Positions 17,735 to 27,481 of a stretch of DNA of 64,000 nt are shown here, in pieces. Below the pieces are notes generated by a model. That model was not told where the DNA came from and did not search any database. It worked only from the letters and a program-made list of their open reading frames with translations. The stretch's first letter is position 1, and every line of letters begins with the position of its first letter. Origin of the DNA: Scytonema hofmannii PCC 7110 (GTDB taxonomy: Bacteria; Cyanobacteriota; Cyanobacteriia; Cyanobacteriales; Nostocaceae); assembly GCF_000346485.2 (NCBI RefSeq), contig NZ_KQ976354.1, positions 10,622,341 to 10,686,340 of the forward strand. The letters are read 5' to 3'. The translations under genes were made by a program, and so were the position numbers.

Positions 17735-17937
17735 GGACTACACACACCCCTAATTCGATAGCAAAATCCGCGTCACTTTAGTGCGCGGAGTGGCTCAACT
17801 CCGCTATGCCTGAGGGCACGCTTTCGCGAACGCGGTAGGTGTGCGCGTCTTAAGAAATTAAGCGGCTCGTCCGACGCCTCAGTGACTCTAAAAGTCCAAG
17901 GGGAACTCCGCAATACACGGTATGTTGGAAAATTTTC

Positions 17938-18882
17938 ATGGACAAACCTTCTAATTTATTAGTTAAACTGTCGCGACGTTTATTTACCAACTTAGACGAA
18001 CAAGAAAAATTTATTGGGGCTTTAACTCATCCACAGCGTTTTAACCCTTGTATTCTTTGGTGTAAGGAAAAGCCAGAAGTTTCTCCTTTTTATATTGAAA
18101 TAGCAACACCTTGGCAACCACAATTTATAGACCGTTTGTCTTTAGGAGAAAAACCTGGACAGCATCCCCTACACGAACAGGGATCTTTTTATTGTTTGGA
18201 CTTTTCTTCTGTCTTTGCGGCTTCTATATTGTTGACAATTCCTCAACCTATCAACCAAATTTTTGATATGTGTGCTGCACCAGGAGGAAAAAGTGTTTTT
18301 GCTTGGAAAAGTTTGCAACCAGATTTACTGATTAGTAATGAAGTGATTGGCAAACGGTTGGGAATGCTGATTTCTAATCTGAAACGCTGTCAGGTTGAGC
18401 CTTCTCTTGTTGCAAGCAAAGATTCAAGTTTTTTTGCTGACACGATACCTTTATCGAGTCGTTTAGTTATAGTAGATGCTCCTTGTACTGGGCAGTCTTT
18501 ACTTGCTAAAGGAGAAAAAGCACCGGGTTGTTTTCATCCAACTGCTATTAATAAAAGTGCTAACAGACAAAAAAGAATCATAGCTAATTCTGCTCGGCTT
18601 GTTGCTCCTCAAGGATATCTTGCTTATATGACTTGTACTTACTCTCCTGAAGAAAATGAGGAGGTTTGTGAGTGGTTTTTGCAAAGATTTCCCCAGTTTA
18701 AGGCTGTGGAAGTGAGGCATTTAGAGGGCTATCAGTCACATTTAACGTCTCTGCCTTGTTACCGGATGTTTCCTCAATATGGGTTGGGTGCTGGTGCGTT
18801 TACAGTGTTGTTTCAGAATACTGAGGAAGGCGAGGGAAAGGTTTTGGATGTGGAGGTTTTGCCTGTGATATGGAGGAACTAA
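17938..18882 (+). CDS. RsmB/NSUN-type RNA (cytosine-5)-methyltransferase
   Basis: A 314-residue SAM-dependent RNA m5C methyltransferase. The SAM-binding loop is MCAAPGGKS; motif IV is DAPCTGQS and motif VI is TCTYSPEENE. The two Cys of motifs IV and VI are the release and nucleophile residues of the NOP2/NSUN/RsmB family. The protein has no NusB-like N-terminal domain, so it is shorter than E. coli RsmB and closer to cyanobacterial NSUN-like enzymes. Its target is probably rRNA or tRNA; the exact cytosine cannot be assigned. The ATG at 17938 has no strong ribosome-binding site. A 92-bp repeat element begins 3 bp after the stop codon. Confidence 0.87.
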   Translation: MDKPSNLLVKLSRRLFTNLDEQEKFIGALTHPQRFNPCILWCKEKPEVSPFYIEIATPWQPQFIDRLSLGEKPGQHPLHEQGSFYCLDFSSVFAASILLTIPQPINQIFDMCAAPGGKSVFAWKSLQPDLLISNEVIGKRLGMLISNLKRCQVEPSLVASKDSSFFADTIPLSSRLVIVDAPCTGQSLLAKGEKAPGCFHPTAINKSANRQKRIIANSARLVAPQGYLAYMTCTYSPEENEEVCEWFLQRFPQFKAVEVRHLEGYQSHLTSLPCYRMFPQYGLGAGAFTVLFQNTEEGEGKVLDVEVLPVIWRN

Positions 18883-18884
18883 CG

Positions 18885-18976
18885 CAATACTACTCTCCTA
18901 CGCGGAAACTAGAACCCCGGTTTCTTTAAGAAACCGGGGTTCTGACACCTCAATTATCGTTAATCGAGCAGTATTG
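18885..18976. mobile_element. 92-bp MITE-like element, copy 1
   Basis: Runs from CAATACTACT to AGCAGTATTG, terminal inverted repeats with 9 of 10 matches. The centre is a strong hairpin (GAACCCCGGTTTCTT..AAGAAACCGGGGTTC). An equally long copy is at 48644-48735, with about nine in ten bases matching by eye. There is no ORF inside. The element follows the methyltransferase stop by 3 bp and may act as its terminator. Confidence 0.75.
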
Positions 18977-18988
18977 TCATCCGATCGC

Positions 18989-19411
18989 TCAAGGGTTTTC
19001 AGATGTTTGTCTGATAATTTCTAATTCGTGGTATCCTGTTTGCTCGTCTGCTGTTCTCAGAAAAGTATATTCTTCACTGATACCAATAACTATCTCGGCG
19101 GTTGTGTAGATAATGCATCCACAGTCAAGATGTCCGCCAATGGTTTTTCCTTGTTGGTTGGATATGGCAACGTGGAGATGCATTCCAGTGGTTGCTATTG
19201 TTCCATTGAGGGAAAGAATTTCAAATTTGTCAGTTAAGACTGTACTATTGTCTTGGTTGGCAAAGCGAATTTTTGCTTGTTTCAGACTACCAATAGCAGT
19301 TACGATAAACCCTGCTTTAATGTTTTCTTGACTAGCAAAGTTCTTTAAACTTTGTTTTAAATCTTCATCAGGTTTCAGTCGAAGAGGAAATATTTTCATG
19401 GGTTTCATCAA
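18989..19411 (-). CDS. PPC (DUF296) domain protein
   Basis: A 140-residue single-domain protein of the PPC/DUF296 family: LRLKPDEDLKQSLKNFA at the start, GFIVTAIGSLKQAKIRFAN, GTIATTGMHLHVAISNQQGK and GGHLDCGCIIYTTAEIVIG. In plants this domain follows AT-hooks in DNA-binding proteins; the bacterial stand-alone form is a trimer of uncertain role. The conserved His pair in MHLHVA and the G-HL segment, thought to bind a metal, are present. There is no AT-hook here, so calling it a DNA-binding protein would go beyond the evidence. Two adjacent Met codons at the start are equally possible. Confidence 0.85.
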   Translation of the reverse strand: MMKPMKIFPLRLKPDEDLKQSLKNFASQENIKAGFIVTAIGSLKQAKIRFANQDNSTVLTDKFEILSLNGTIATTGMHLHVAISNQQGKTIGGHLDCGCIIYTTAEIVIGISEEYTFLRTADEQTGYHELEIIRQTSENP

Positions 19412-19612
19412 TCATAAACAACTTTGTTAAATGAATCTTAGAGGTTTAGTAACAGACAAAAAAGCTTTTATGATAAGCTTTTGCGCCTTCTGCCAAAAAG
19501 GAATGCCAGAACGATCGCCAAAATTGCGGGAGAAGTCAAAATTTTTCGCTCTCATTTGTTAGACAAGATGATGTGCTGGGAATTCTAAGTTTAGTACTTT
19601 TCGTAAAAAGTT

Positions 19613-22600
19613 ATGAGCGCAAAAATTGATGGAACTGTAAGGCTTGCTGGCTACCAAATCATAGAGCAATTATATTCAGGTTCGCGTACTCAAGTGTATC
19701 GGGCAGTACGAGAATGCAATCGCCTACCAGTTGTCATCAAGCTCTTAAAACGAGAATACCCTACCTTCAGCGAACTATTACAATTTCGCAATCAATATGC
19801 GATCGCCAAAAACCTAGATATTCCTGGCATTATCAAACCCTACAGCCTGGAAATTTATCACAATGGCTATGCCCTGGTAATGGAGGACTTTGGTGGCATT
19901 TCCTTGTGGCAATTTACTCAAGGAAAAATACTGACATTACAGGAATTCCTACCTGTTGCTCTGCAACTGCTAGACACCTTACACCAGTTACATCAACAGC
20001 GCGTCATTCACAAAGACATTAAATCAGCCAACATCCTGATTCACCCTGACACGAGACAAATTAAGCTGATTGACTTCAGTATTGCTTCGCTCCTACCACG
20101 AGAAACCCAGGAGATCCAAAGTCCCAACGGACTGGAAGGAACGTTAGCGTATTTGTCGCCAGAGCAAACCGGACGGATGAACAGATGCATAGACTACCGC
20201 AGCGACTTCTATTCATTGGGTGTGACTTTCTTTGAACTACTGAGCGGACAACTGCCCTTTGAGTCCCACGATCCGATGGAGTTGGTGCATTGTCACATTG
20301 CCAAGCAACCACCCCTCGTCTGCAATTTCAACCCCGATTTGCCTTTGATACTGGGCGAGATTGTCCGCAAACTGATGGCGAAGAACGCCGAAGACCGCTA
20401 TCAGAGTGCGTTGGGACTTAAACATGACCTAGTGACCTGTTTAGAACAGTGGCGAGAAACAGGCAAACACACCTGGTTTGAGTTGGGACAGCGAGATATG
20501 AGCGATCGCTTTATTATCCCTGAAAAGCTTTATGGACGAGAGCAGGAAGTACAAACGTTGCTGGAAGCCTTTGGACGAGTTGCCAACGGTGCTTGTGAGC
20601 TAATGCTGGTGGCAGGTTTTTCGGGCATTGGCAAAACATCTGTCGTGAACGAAGTGCATAAGCCGATTGCGCGGTGGAACGGCTACTTCATCAAGGGCAA
20701 GTTTGACCAGTACAACCGCAATATTCCCTTAAATGCCTTTGTGCAAGCCTTCCGCGACTTGATGGGGCAACTGCTGAGTGAAAGTGATACTCAACTCAAG
20801 CATTGGAAAACCAGAATTTTGGACACCTTGGGCGAGAATGCTCGGGTTATCATTGATGTGATTCCCGAGATGGAAAAGATTGTGGGCGAACAGCCTGCGG
20901 TGCCAGAACTGTCTGGAAACGCGGCGCAAAATCGCTTCAACCTGTTGTTTGAGAAGTTCATTCAGGTGTTTACCACCCAAGCTCATCCCTTGGTGGTTTT
21001 CATTGATGATTTGCAGTGGGCTGATTCCGCCTCGCTGAAACTGCTGCAACTTTTGATGAATGATACAGAGTATTTGCTGATCTTAGGAGCTTATCGTGAT
21101 AACGAAGTCTCGCCAGCCCATTCATTGATGCAGACTCTAGACGACATTGAGAAAGTGCATGCGATGGTCAACACCATTACGCTGGCTCCGTTAGACCAGT
21201 CGTCGGTCAATCAATTGATAACCGATACATTGAGTTGTGATGTGAAATTGGCATTGCCATTAACAGAGTTGGTGATGACCAAAACGAAGGGCAATCCATT
21301 TTTCACAACGCAGTTTCTCAGGGCACTGCATGAAAATGGACTCATTACCTTCAATGGCAGTGGTAACTATTGGGAATGTAACATTGCTCAGGTGCGACAA
21401 CTCGCACTCAGCGATGATGTGGTTGAATTCATGGCGCTGCAACTCCAGAAACTGCCTGTTGCAACCCAGACTGTCTTGAAGTTAGCGGCGTGCATTAGCA
21501 ACCAGTTTGATTTGACGACGCTAGCGATCGCCTCTGAGCAATCCGAAATAGAGACTGCAACCAATCTTTGGAAGGCATTACAAGAAGGATTGATTCTACC
21601 AACAAGTGAAGTTTATAAGTTTTACCAGGATTCGTCATTCGTCATTCGTCATTCCTCAACAGTTAACAATCAAGCACAAACACAAATGACCAATGACCAA
21701 AGACAAATAACCGTCTTTTACAAATTTCTCCACGATCGCGTCCAGCAGGCAGCTTACTCTCTCATCGCTGAGGAGCAGAGACCATCGATCCATCTGAACA
21801 TGGGTCAATTGCTGCTCAATAACACGTCTGATATAGAACAGGACAACAAACTATTTGATATAATCAATCACCTGAACAGGGGATCGAGATTAGTCGTTCA
21901 GCCAACAGAGCGAGAGCAAATCGCCCAGTTAAATGGGCTTGCCGCCAAAAAAGCAAGGTCTGCAACCGCCTATGAGTCTGCTATGAACTACGCAACCACG
22001 GGAATAACACTGTTAACACCCGATTGCTGGCAGAGTCAGTACGAATTGGCTCTAATGCTGCACGAATTAGCTGCTGAAAACGCCTTTCTTGCCAGAGATT
22101 TTGAGCAAATGGAACATTGGGCCCAGACGGTCTTGCAGCAAGCAAAAACACCACTCGACCAAGTGAAAATCTACGAAATCAAGATTCAAACTTACGTATC
22201 GCAGCATCAACCATTGAATGCGATCGCCCTGGGGAAAAAAGTACTGAGCCAATTTGGGATTCAATTGCCCGATCGACCCACCCAGGAACATATTCAGCAG
22301 GAATTTCAGCATACGGCGGATCGGTTCGCTGGTAGATCGATAGAAGAGCTATTAAACCTGCCCTCCATGACGGCATCTGAACCTCTAGCAGCGATGAAAA
22401 TTGCCGCCTGCACTGCACCAGCCATTTACTTCGCGGCCCCCTCCCTGTATCCATTAGTGATTCTGTCGCAGGTGAATGCCTCTATTCAACACGGCAATGC
22501 ACCATTATCTACCTTCTTTTATGCCAGCTATGGTCTGCTCTTGAATGGCATTTTAGAAGACATGGAAGCAGCCGATCGCGCTGGCAAACTCGCGTTAGAA

Positions 22601-25507
22601 GTCATGGAAAAACTCAATGCCAAGGAGGTTGAATCTAAAACCCGGTTTCTTTTGGGGGGATACGTTCTGCATGGAACCAATCACCTGCGAAAGTCACTGC
22701 AATTTTTACGCCAGAGCTATCAATTAGGACTAGAAACTGGAGACATCAAGTTTGCGGGTCACGCCGCATTTCATATCTGCCAATATTCCTACTTCAGCAG
22801 TCAAGAACTCTTAACGCTGGAGCAAGACATCCAAGCCTACAGCCAGATGCTAAAAAACCTCAAACAAATCATGGCGTTTAACTACTGTCAACTATTCAGG
22901 CAAGTGGCTTTAAACCTGTTGGGCAACGCTAAGAATCCTCGGCTTTTGGTGGGTGATGTCTACGATGAGGCACAAGCTTTACCCCAGTTATTGGCAGCAA
23001 ATGACATGATGGCGCTGCATTTCTTCTATCTGCATAAACTGATTCTTGGCTACCTGTTTGGCGATACGGCACAATCTCTATCAGACATTGCGACTCGGAG
23101 CAGACAGTATTTAGCAGCCGGTGCAGGTTATATCACAGTGCCAATCTTTTACTTTTATGATTCTCTTGCTACTTTAACTGGGGATTTTAGTGAGGATTCT
23201 GAATTGGGCGATCCCCTGCAACGGGTAGCAGAGAATCAGGCAAAGTTGCAGAAGTGGGCACACCATGCACCGATGAACCACTTGCACAAGTGGCATTTGG
23301 TGGAGGCAGAAAAGCATCGAGTGTTGGGGAATAAGGTGGAGGCTAGCGATCAGTACGATCGCGCTATCTCCCTTGCCAAAGAACACGGCTATCTCAATGA
23401 AGACGCTTTAGCCAAGGAACTCGCCGCCAGATTTTATTTGGAATGGGGCAAAGAGCGCATTGCTCAGGACTATATGATTGAAGCATACTACGGCTATATC
23501 TGCTGGGGTGCCAAAGCCAAAGTCACCGATCTGGAAACTCGCTACCCTCAACTGCTTGCCCCCATTCTTGGGCAAACTCGCTCTATCCTCTCAATCAATG
23601 AAACTGTTTTCCCCTTGGGAACTGTTACCTCTACTAGTTCTTCGGCCACCATCTCCGATTCCTTGGATTTAGCTACTATTCTCAAAGCTTCCCAAACCCT
23701 TTCTAGCGAAATCGAAGTTAAAAAACTACTTTCATCCTGGCTTTCTATCGTTATCGAAAATGCGGGGGCTGAGAAATGCGTGTTAATGCTCTTTCGAGAT
23801 GATTCGCTACGGGAAACCAAAGACGAGCAACTGCTGATCAAAGGGTTAATGACTGTGGGATCGGAGCCAGTTGTGTTGCAGCGCCTTCCCATTGAGGAGA
23901 GCCAGGACATTCCCCTGAGATTGATTTACAAAGTGAAGCACGAAAGGCAGACGGCTGTGCTGATTGATGCGACAACCGATCTGACTTTAGCCAATGATCC
24001 ATATATCATGCGTCAGCAGCCCAAGAGTATCTTGTGCAGTCCGATTTTACATCAAGGGAAGTTGTTGGGGGTGTTGTACCTAGAAAACAATATAGTAAGG
24101 GGGGCGTTCACAAGCGATCGCGTCAAACTACTGAATCTATTCTGTACTCAAGCCGCCATTTCTCTAGAGAATGCTCGACTCTATGAGCGATCGCAGAACT
24201 ATGCTCAAAAACTAGAGCAGTCATTGAATGAGTTGAGCGCTAGTAACTCTCGCTTCCATCACCTGGTAGACAATGTGCCTGGGGTAGTTTATCAATTCCG
24301 CATGAGTGACGATGGGATCTTATCTGTGAGCTATATCAGTGCTGATTGTTATAAACTGCTCGAAATTACCCCGGAACAAGCCATATCCAATGCGGAGTTT
24401 CTTAAAGATATGGTGCATCCAGATGACATAGGAAGTTATCACCAGTCCGCCACTGATGCTATTCAAACCCAATCTCCTTGGTGCTGGACAGGGCGCATTG
24501 TGACTCCATCAGGAATCCTTAAGTGGATTCACGGAGAATCACGCATTGAACAGTTGGGTGATGGTTCAGTCGTTTGGGATGGATTGTTGTTGGATATTAG
24601 CGCTCCTAAAAAAGCTGAACTTGCCTTGCAGCAAAAATCGCAAGATTTACAACAAGCATTCCTTGACTTACAACAAGCGCAATTACAAATCATCCAAAGC
24701 GAAAAAATGTCTGCTTTGGGTAACTTAGTTGCTGGTGTAGCTCACGAAATGAATAATCCTTTGGGTTTTATTGCGGCCAGTCTCCTACAAGCTAAACCTA
24801 CTTTCGCCGATGTTGTTGAACATCTGAAATTATATCAAGAAACTTTCCAAAACAAGAGTGATGAAATTATCAAGCATGCTCAAGAAATTGACTTGGAATA
24901 TAGCTTAGAAGACTTACCAAAAATGCTTGAATCCATGACAATGGCGTGCGACCGCCTCAAAAATATCAGCACTAGTCTCCGCACTTTCTCTCGCGCCGAT
25001 CGAGATTACAAAGTGCCGTTTAATATTCATCAAGGCATTGATAGCACAATTTTAATTTTGAAACATCGTCTCAAAGCTAACGAACAACGTCCAGCAATTG
25101 AAGTGACAACTGAGTATGACAATCTCCCTCAAGTTGAGTGTTTCCCAGGACAATTGAATCAGGTATTTATGAATATTCTGGCAAATGCTATTGATGCTTT
25201 AGAAGAATCAAACAATGGATGCTGTTTTGATAAGATTAAAGCTAATACTAACCGAATTAAAATTACTACCTCAGTGAAAGATAACCAAGTAAAAATATCA
25301 ATTACTGATAACGGGATTGGCATGAGTGAATCAGTTAAACAAAAAATCTTTGACCATTTATTTACTACCAAAGCAGTTGGTAAAGGGACAGGTTTAGGAC
25401 TTGCGATCGCTCGTCAAATAGTTGAAGAAACCCACGGCGGTTCGCTCCAATGCTACTCCTCTCCCGGTCAAGGTACAGAATTTGCGATCTTAATTCCAGT
25501 TCGGTAG
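19613..25507 (+). CDS. Giant Ser/Thr kinase-ATPase-GAF-PAS-histidine kinase hybrid (HstK type)
   Basis: A 1964-residue cytoplasmic signalling protein. Residues about 15-280: Ser/Thr kinase with K43 (VVIKLLK), HKDIKSANIL (Asp135) and DFS at 154 in place of DFG. About 300-600: STAND-like ATPase with Walker A GFSGIGKTS (near 334) and Walker B VVFIDDLQWAD. About 700-1300: helical, TPR-like region. About 1350-1520: GAF. About 1546-1663: PAS. About 1690-1960: histidine kinase with phospho-His in GVAHEMNNPL (near 1711) and ATP lid DNGIGM, GKGTGLGLAIA. No receiver domain is present, so phosphate would pass to a separate regulator. Near residues 674-700 the linker is encoded by STRR DNA (SSFVIRHSS, then MTNDQRQ). 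The HstK class is typical of filamentous cyanobacteria; the signal is unknown. Confidence 0.9.
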   Translation: MSAKIDGTVRLAGYQIIEQLYSGSRTQVYRAVRECNRLPVVIKLLKREYPTFSELLQFRNQYAIAKNLDIPGIIKPYSLEIYHNGYALVMEDFGGISLWQFTQGKILTLQEFLPVALQLLDTLHQLHQQRVIHKDIKSANILIHPDTRQIKLIDFSIASLLPRETQEIQSPNGLEGTLAYLSPEQTGRMNRCIDYRSDFYSLGVTFFELLSGQLPFESHDPMELVHCHIAKQPPLVCNFNPDLPLILGEIVRKLMAKNAEDRYQSALGLKHDLVTCLEQWRETGKHTWFELGQRDMSDRFIIPEKLYGREQEVQTLLEAFGRVANGACELMLVAGFSGIGKTSVVNEVHKPIARWNGYFIKGKFDQYNRNIPLNAFVQAFRDLMGQLLSESDTQLKHWKTRILDTLGENARVIIDVIPEMEKIVGEQPAVPELSGNAAQNRFNLLFEKFIQVFTTQAHPLVVFIDDLQWADSASLKLLQLLMNDTEYLLILGAYRDNEVSPAHSLMQTLDDIEKVHAMVNTITLAPLDQSSVNQLITDTLSCDVKLALPLTELVMTKTKGNPFFTTQFLRALHENGLITFNGSGNYWECNIAQVRQLALSDDVVEFMALQLQKLPVATQTVLKLAACISNQFDLTTLAIASEQSEIETATNLWKALQEGLILPTSEVYKFYQDSSFVIRHSSTVNNQAQTQMTNDQRQITVFYKFLHDRVQQAAYSLIAEEQRPSIHLNMGQLLLNNTSDIEQDNKLFDIINHLNRGSRLVVQPTEREQIAQLNGLAAKKARSATAYESAMNYATTGITLLTPDCWQSQYELALMLHELAAENAFLARDFEQMEHWAQTVLQQAKTPLDQVKIYEIKIQTYVSQHQPLNAIALGKKVLSQFGIQLPDRPTQEHIQQEFQHTADRFAGRSIEELLNLPSMTASEPLAAMKIAACTAPAIYFAAPSLYPLVILSQVNASIQHGNAPLSTFFYASYGLLLNGILEDMEAADRAGKLALEVMEKLNAKEVESKTRFLLGGYVLHGTNHLRKSLQFLRQSYQLGLETGDIKFAGHAAFHICQYSYFSSQELLTLEQDIQAYSQMLKNLKQIMAFNYCQLFRQVALNLLGNAKNPRLLVGDVYDEAQALPQLLAANDMMALHFFYLHKLILGYLFGDTAQSLSDIATRSRQYLAAGAGYITVPIFYFYDSLATLTGDFSEDSELGDPLQRVAENQAKLQKWAHHAPMNHLHKWHLVEAEKHRVLGNKVEASDQYDRAISLAKEHGYLNEDALAKELAARFYLEWGKERIAQDYMIEAYYGYICWGAKAKVTDLETRYPQLLAPILGQTRSILSINETVFPLGTVTSTSSSATISDSLDLATILKASQTLSSEIEVKKLLSSWLSIVIENAGAEKCVLMLFRDDSLRETKDEQLLIKGLMTVGSEPVVLQRLPIEESQDIPLRLIYKVKHERQTAVLIDATTDLTLANDPYIMRQQPKSILCSPILHQGKLLGVLYLENNIVRGAFTSDRVKLLNLFCTQAAISLENARLYERSQNYAQKLEQSLNELSASNSRFHHLVDNVPGVVYQFRMSDDGILSVSYISADCYKLLEITPEQAISNAEFLKDMVHPDDIGSYHQSATDAIQTQSPWCWTGRIVTPSGILKWIHGESRIEQLGDGSVVWDGLLLDISAPKKAELALQQKSQDLQQAFLDLQQAQLQIIQSEKMSALGNLVAGVAHEMNNPLGFIAASLLQAKPTFADVVEHLKLYQETFQNKSDEIIKHAQEIDLEYSLEDLPKMLESMTMACDRLKNISTSLRTFSRADRDYKVPFNIHQGIDSTILILKHRLKANEQRPAIEVTTEYDNLPQVECFPGQLNQVFMNILANAIDALEESNNGCCFDKIKANTNRIKITTSVKDNQVKISITDNGIGMSESVKQKIFDHLFTTKAVGKGTGLGLAIARQIVEETHGGSLQCYSSPGQGTEFAILIPVR
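21632..21652 (+). repeat. STRR (TCGTCAT)3 inside the hybrid kinase gene
   Basis: Three perfect 7-base units keep the frame (21 bp) and encode SSFVIRH. A TGACCAA-type repeat follows at about 21687-21706. Both motifs are otherwise intergenic in cyanobacteria. Confidence 0.85.
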
Positions 25508-25606
25508 TTAAGGGGGAAATTTATATTCACGAAGGAAGAGGGAAGACGGAAGAAGGAAGTGGGAGCATCCCAATTTGGAAAAAACACGCAAGAGAATTGA
25601 AATCGC

Positions 25607-25680
25607 GGCTATACAAACAAAGCCTGCGAAGGCTGGCTTTGATGCATCAGTCCACGCATGTGGACTTTGTTTGTATAGCC
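25607..25680. repeat. Three-way-junction palindrome
   Basis: Perfect 15-bp outer arms (GGCTATACAAACAAA at 25607-25621, TTTGTTTGTATAGCC at 25666-25680) enclose two smaller hairpins (AGCCTGCGAAGGCT and AGTCCACGCATGTGGACT). The predicted RNA fold is a three-way junction. It lies about 100 bp after the hybrid-kinase stop. Confidence 0.75.
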
Positions 25681-25705
25681 CCAGAATTCTATTCTGAGGG
25701 GCTTT
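25678..25705 (+). terminator. Possible intrinsic terminator
   Basis: GCCCCAGAA.TTCTGAGGGGC hairpin followed by a short T run (CTTTAAA). It is placed to end transcription of the hybrid kinase, though the T tract is short. Confidence 0.5.
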
Positions 25706-25857
25706 AAACCCACAACTAAATTTCTTAATTATAATACTTCTTCCTTCTTCCTTCTTCTTTGTGACTGTTTAGAAAAATAACTTAGTATATTTCCTGATGC
25801 TATTACGCACTTTATCTCTGTAAAATATACTGAATAGAATATTTTTATACTTTTAGG

Positions 25858-26570
25858 ATGCTGATTATGCAAGGGTTACCGCTCCAGTGCAAAAATTTGC
25901 AGGAGCAAGTTAAGTCTATATTACAACTTATACAACAAGAGCCATTTTTCCGTTCTGATAATGTAACATCGATACAAAGCTATGGTCATGTCACTATCGA
26001 CACTCCAGGCATTGCTAACCCAGTTGAGAAAGATTCACATTTCGCGTATGCTAGAATTGGATGCTCTGATACTTCATCGGTGATTTGTGTGTTAAAATCT
26101 GCGTCGGTTGGTGATATGACCAAGGAAGAAACAGAACTGTTGGAAAAAATAGGGGAAAATTCTGGAATTCGCGATCGCGTGTTCTACCTGTTTAACCGTA
26201 TTGGTCAGCACCCCGCACGCTTAGTGACGGGGCGTCTCCCAAGGGGAGACGCCAAGGGCGAACGTGCCTGGTGCATTTTAATAAAATTTTACAACAGTAT
26301 CCCAAGGCGCGTACTTATTGAGAGCCATCTCTAGAAAGAGAAGCTGAAGAAAAAATTCTCTCAAATCGACATTTATTAAATGTTGTTGGGCAAAAGATAG
26401 CAACTTATAATTCAACCGTTACGGCTATTAATGAATGCATACAGGCGGTGCAATTGTATGATTGTCTGCTACCTACTATTGAACAACTACAATCACAAAA
26501 ATTTGATATGAATTTTTCTAAAAATGGTTTGTTGGGACTAAATGGTGCAGTTAAATCTGTAAAATTGTAG
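25858..26570 (+). pseudogene. Dynamin-like GTPase, internally deleted and frameshifted
   Basis: Fragments of a large cyanobacterial bacterial-dynamin-like GTPase are stitched together. The start (LPLQCKNLQEQVKSILQLIQ) is that of the family. It jumps to the G3 region (VTIDTPGIANPVEKD) and G4 region (DRVFYLFNRI), skipping the P-loop. A palindromic insert (about 26205-26265, GGGGCGTCTCCC/GGGGAGACGCC) interrupts the gene after NRI. From about 26330 another frame resumes with the C-terminal helix (REAEEKILSNRHLLNVVGQK, INECIQAVQLYDCLLP) and stops at 26570. Thus most of a gene of roughly 2 kb is gone in at least two internal deletions, with one frameshift. The annotated short frame 25858-26334 alone should not be taken as a functional protein. 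Confidence 0.7.
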
Positions 26571-26875
26571 GCTTCAATACACCTAATACGCAGGTACATA
26601 ATGTAAATTATACTATCTGTGTCTTTTCACTCATTCCCTCTCTTTGGCTTGAAAATAGAGTTCAGGGTCTAAGGAAATGTCTAATATAAAAGAAAACATA
26701 AAGCTACTTAAATGGAATGATAATAATGTTTTATTGTCTCTACTCTGGGTTGTTCAAATGCTGTAATGTAATTGATGATTAATTATCATCCTTACATTTC
26801 AAAGATTTCAGAATTCTCGAGATTTTCAAGGCGATCGAGAATATTACAAGTAAAAAATAGGAGGGTCATCTCAAT
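26571..26875. other. AT-rich intergenic region upstream of the KGK gene
   Basis: No ORF or RNA recognised. It probably holds the KGK-gene promoter; the last bases carry the strong ribosome-binding site AGGAGGG. Confidence 0.45.
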
Positions 26876-27397
26876 ATGCTAAACAACAAACTTAAACGAT
26901 TGGAAGGAACAGAAGATATTATTCTTCTAGAAAATAAAATATTTAATCCCGTTCAAATTATTAATCACATAATTGAACATTTTGAACCAAAGGGTAATGA
27001 CCTAAATTTGTCTCGCAAGAATTCGTTCATAAAAAAATACTTTAAGCAGAAAAATATGCAGGGCATATTTAATCGCTTAGAGTGGAAGTTTGCACTCAGG
27101 CAAGGAATCAAATGTGAACTTTTGATTCCAAATCATAATCGCAAGCAGAAAGGCAAGCTAGAAATCAAAGTCATTATAGACTTTTCTCCAATGAAAAAAC
27201 AGGAGTCTTCTATGCTTGACGATGACGATGCATATAATATGCTATCTCTTGAAGACAAGAAAAGCTCAGAAAACTTAGAAATAAAAGTTTCGTTAGATTT
27301 TTGCCCAGATGAATCTGAAGTTGAAGAAACTTTTACGAACAATCAACCCAATTCGTTAATTAATAACGTTTATTGGATGGCGAATGATTATAAGTAG
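26876..27397 (+). CDS. KGK-domain protein
   Basis: A 173-residue soluble protein of the cyanobacterial KGK family. It has the family block KGKLEIKVIIDFSP (about residues 96-110) and a second, related block LEIKVSLDFCPDE, followed by a short NNQPNSLINNVYW tail as in other members. The N-terminal part (NKLKRLEGTEDIILLENKIF, IFNRLEWKFALRQGIKCELL) is a polar alpha/beta region. Function is unknown for the family. An excellent ribosome-binding site (AGGAGGG, 12 bases before ATG) supports the start. It has no clear operon partner: upstream is a pseudogene, downstream a convergent glycosidase across an STRR array. Confidence 0.8.
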   Translation: MLNNKLKRLEGTEDIILLENKIFNPVQIINHIIEHFEPKGNDLNLSRKNSFIKKYFKQKNMQGIFNRLEWKFALRQGIKCELLIPNHNRKQKGKLEIKVIIDFSPMKKQESSMLDDDDAYNMLSLEDKKSSENLEIKVSLDFCPDESEVEETFTNNQPNSLINNVYWMANDYK

Positions 27398-27481
27398 CCA
27401 GGAAGAGCAGGGGGAGTGAGAGAGTGAGGGAGTGAGGGATCAGAAGTGATAACTAATACTCAATGACCAATGACCAATCCT

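Noticed and set aside
19613-20100. Loss of kinase activity because DFG is DFS in the hybrid kinase
   Set aside because: I recall LIDFSIAS-type text as common in this hybrid kinase family and the metal-binding Asp is kept, so it is not a specific defect.
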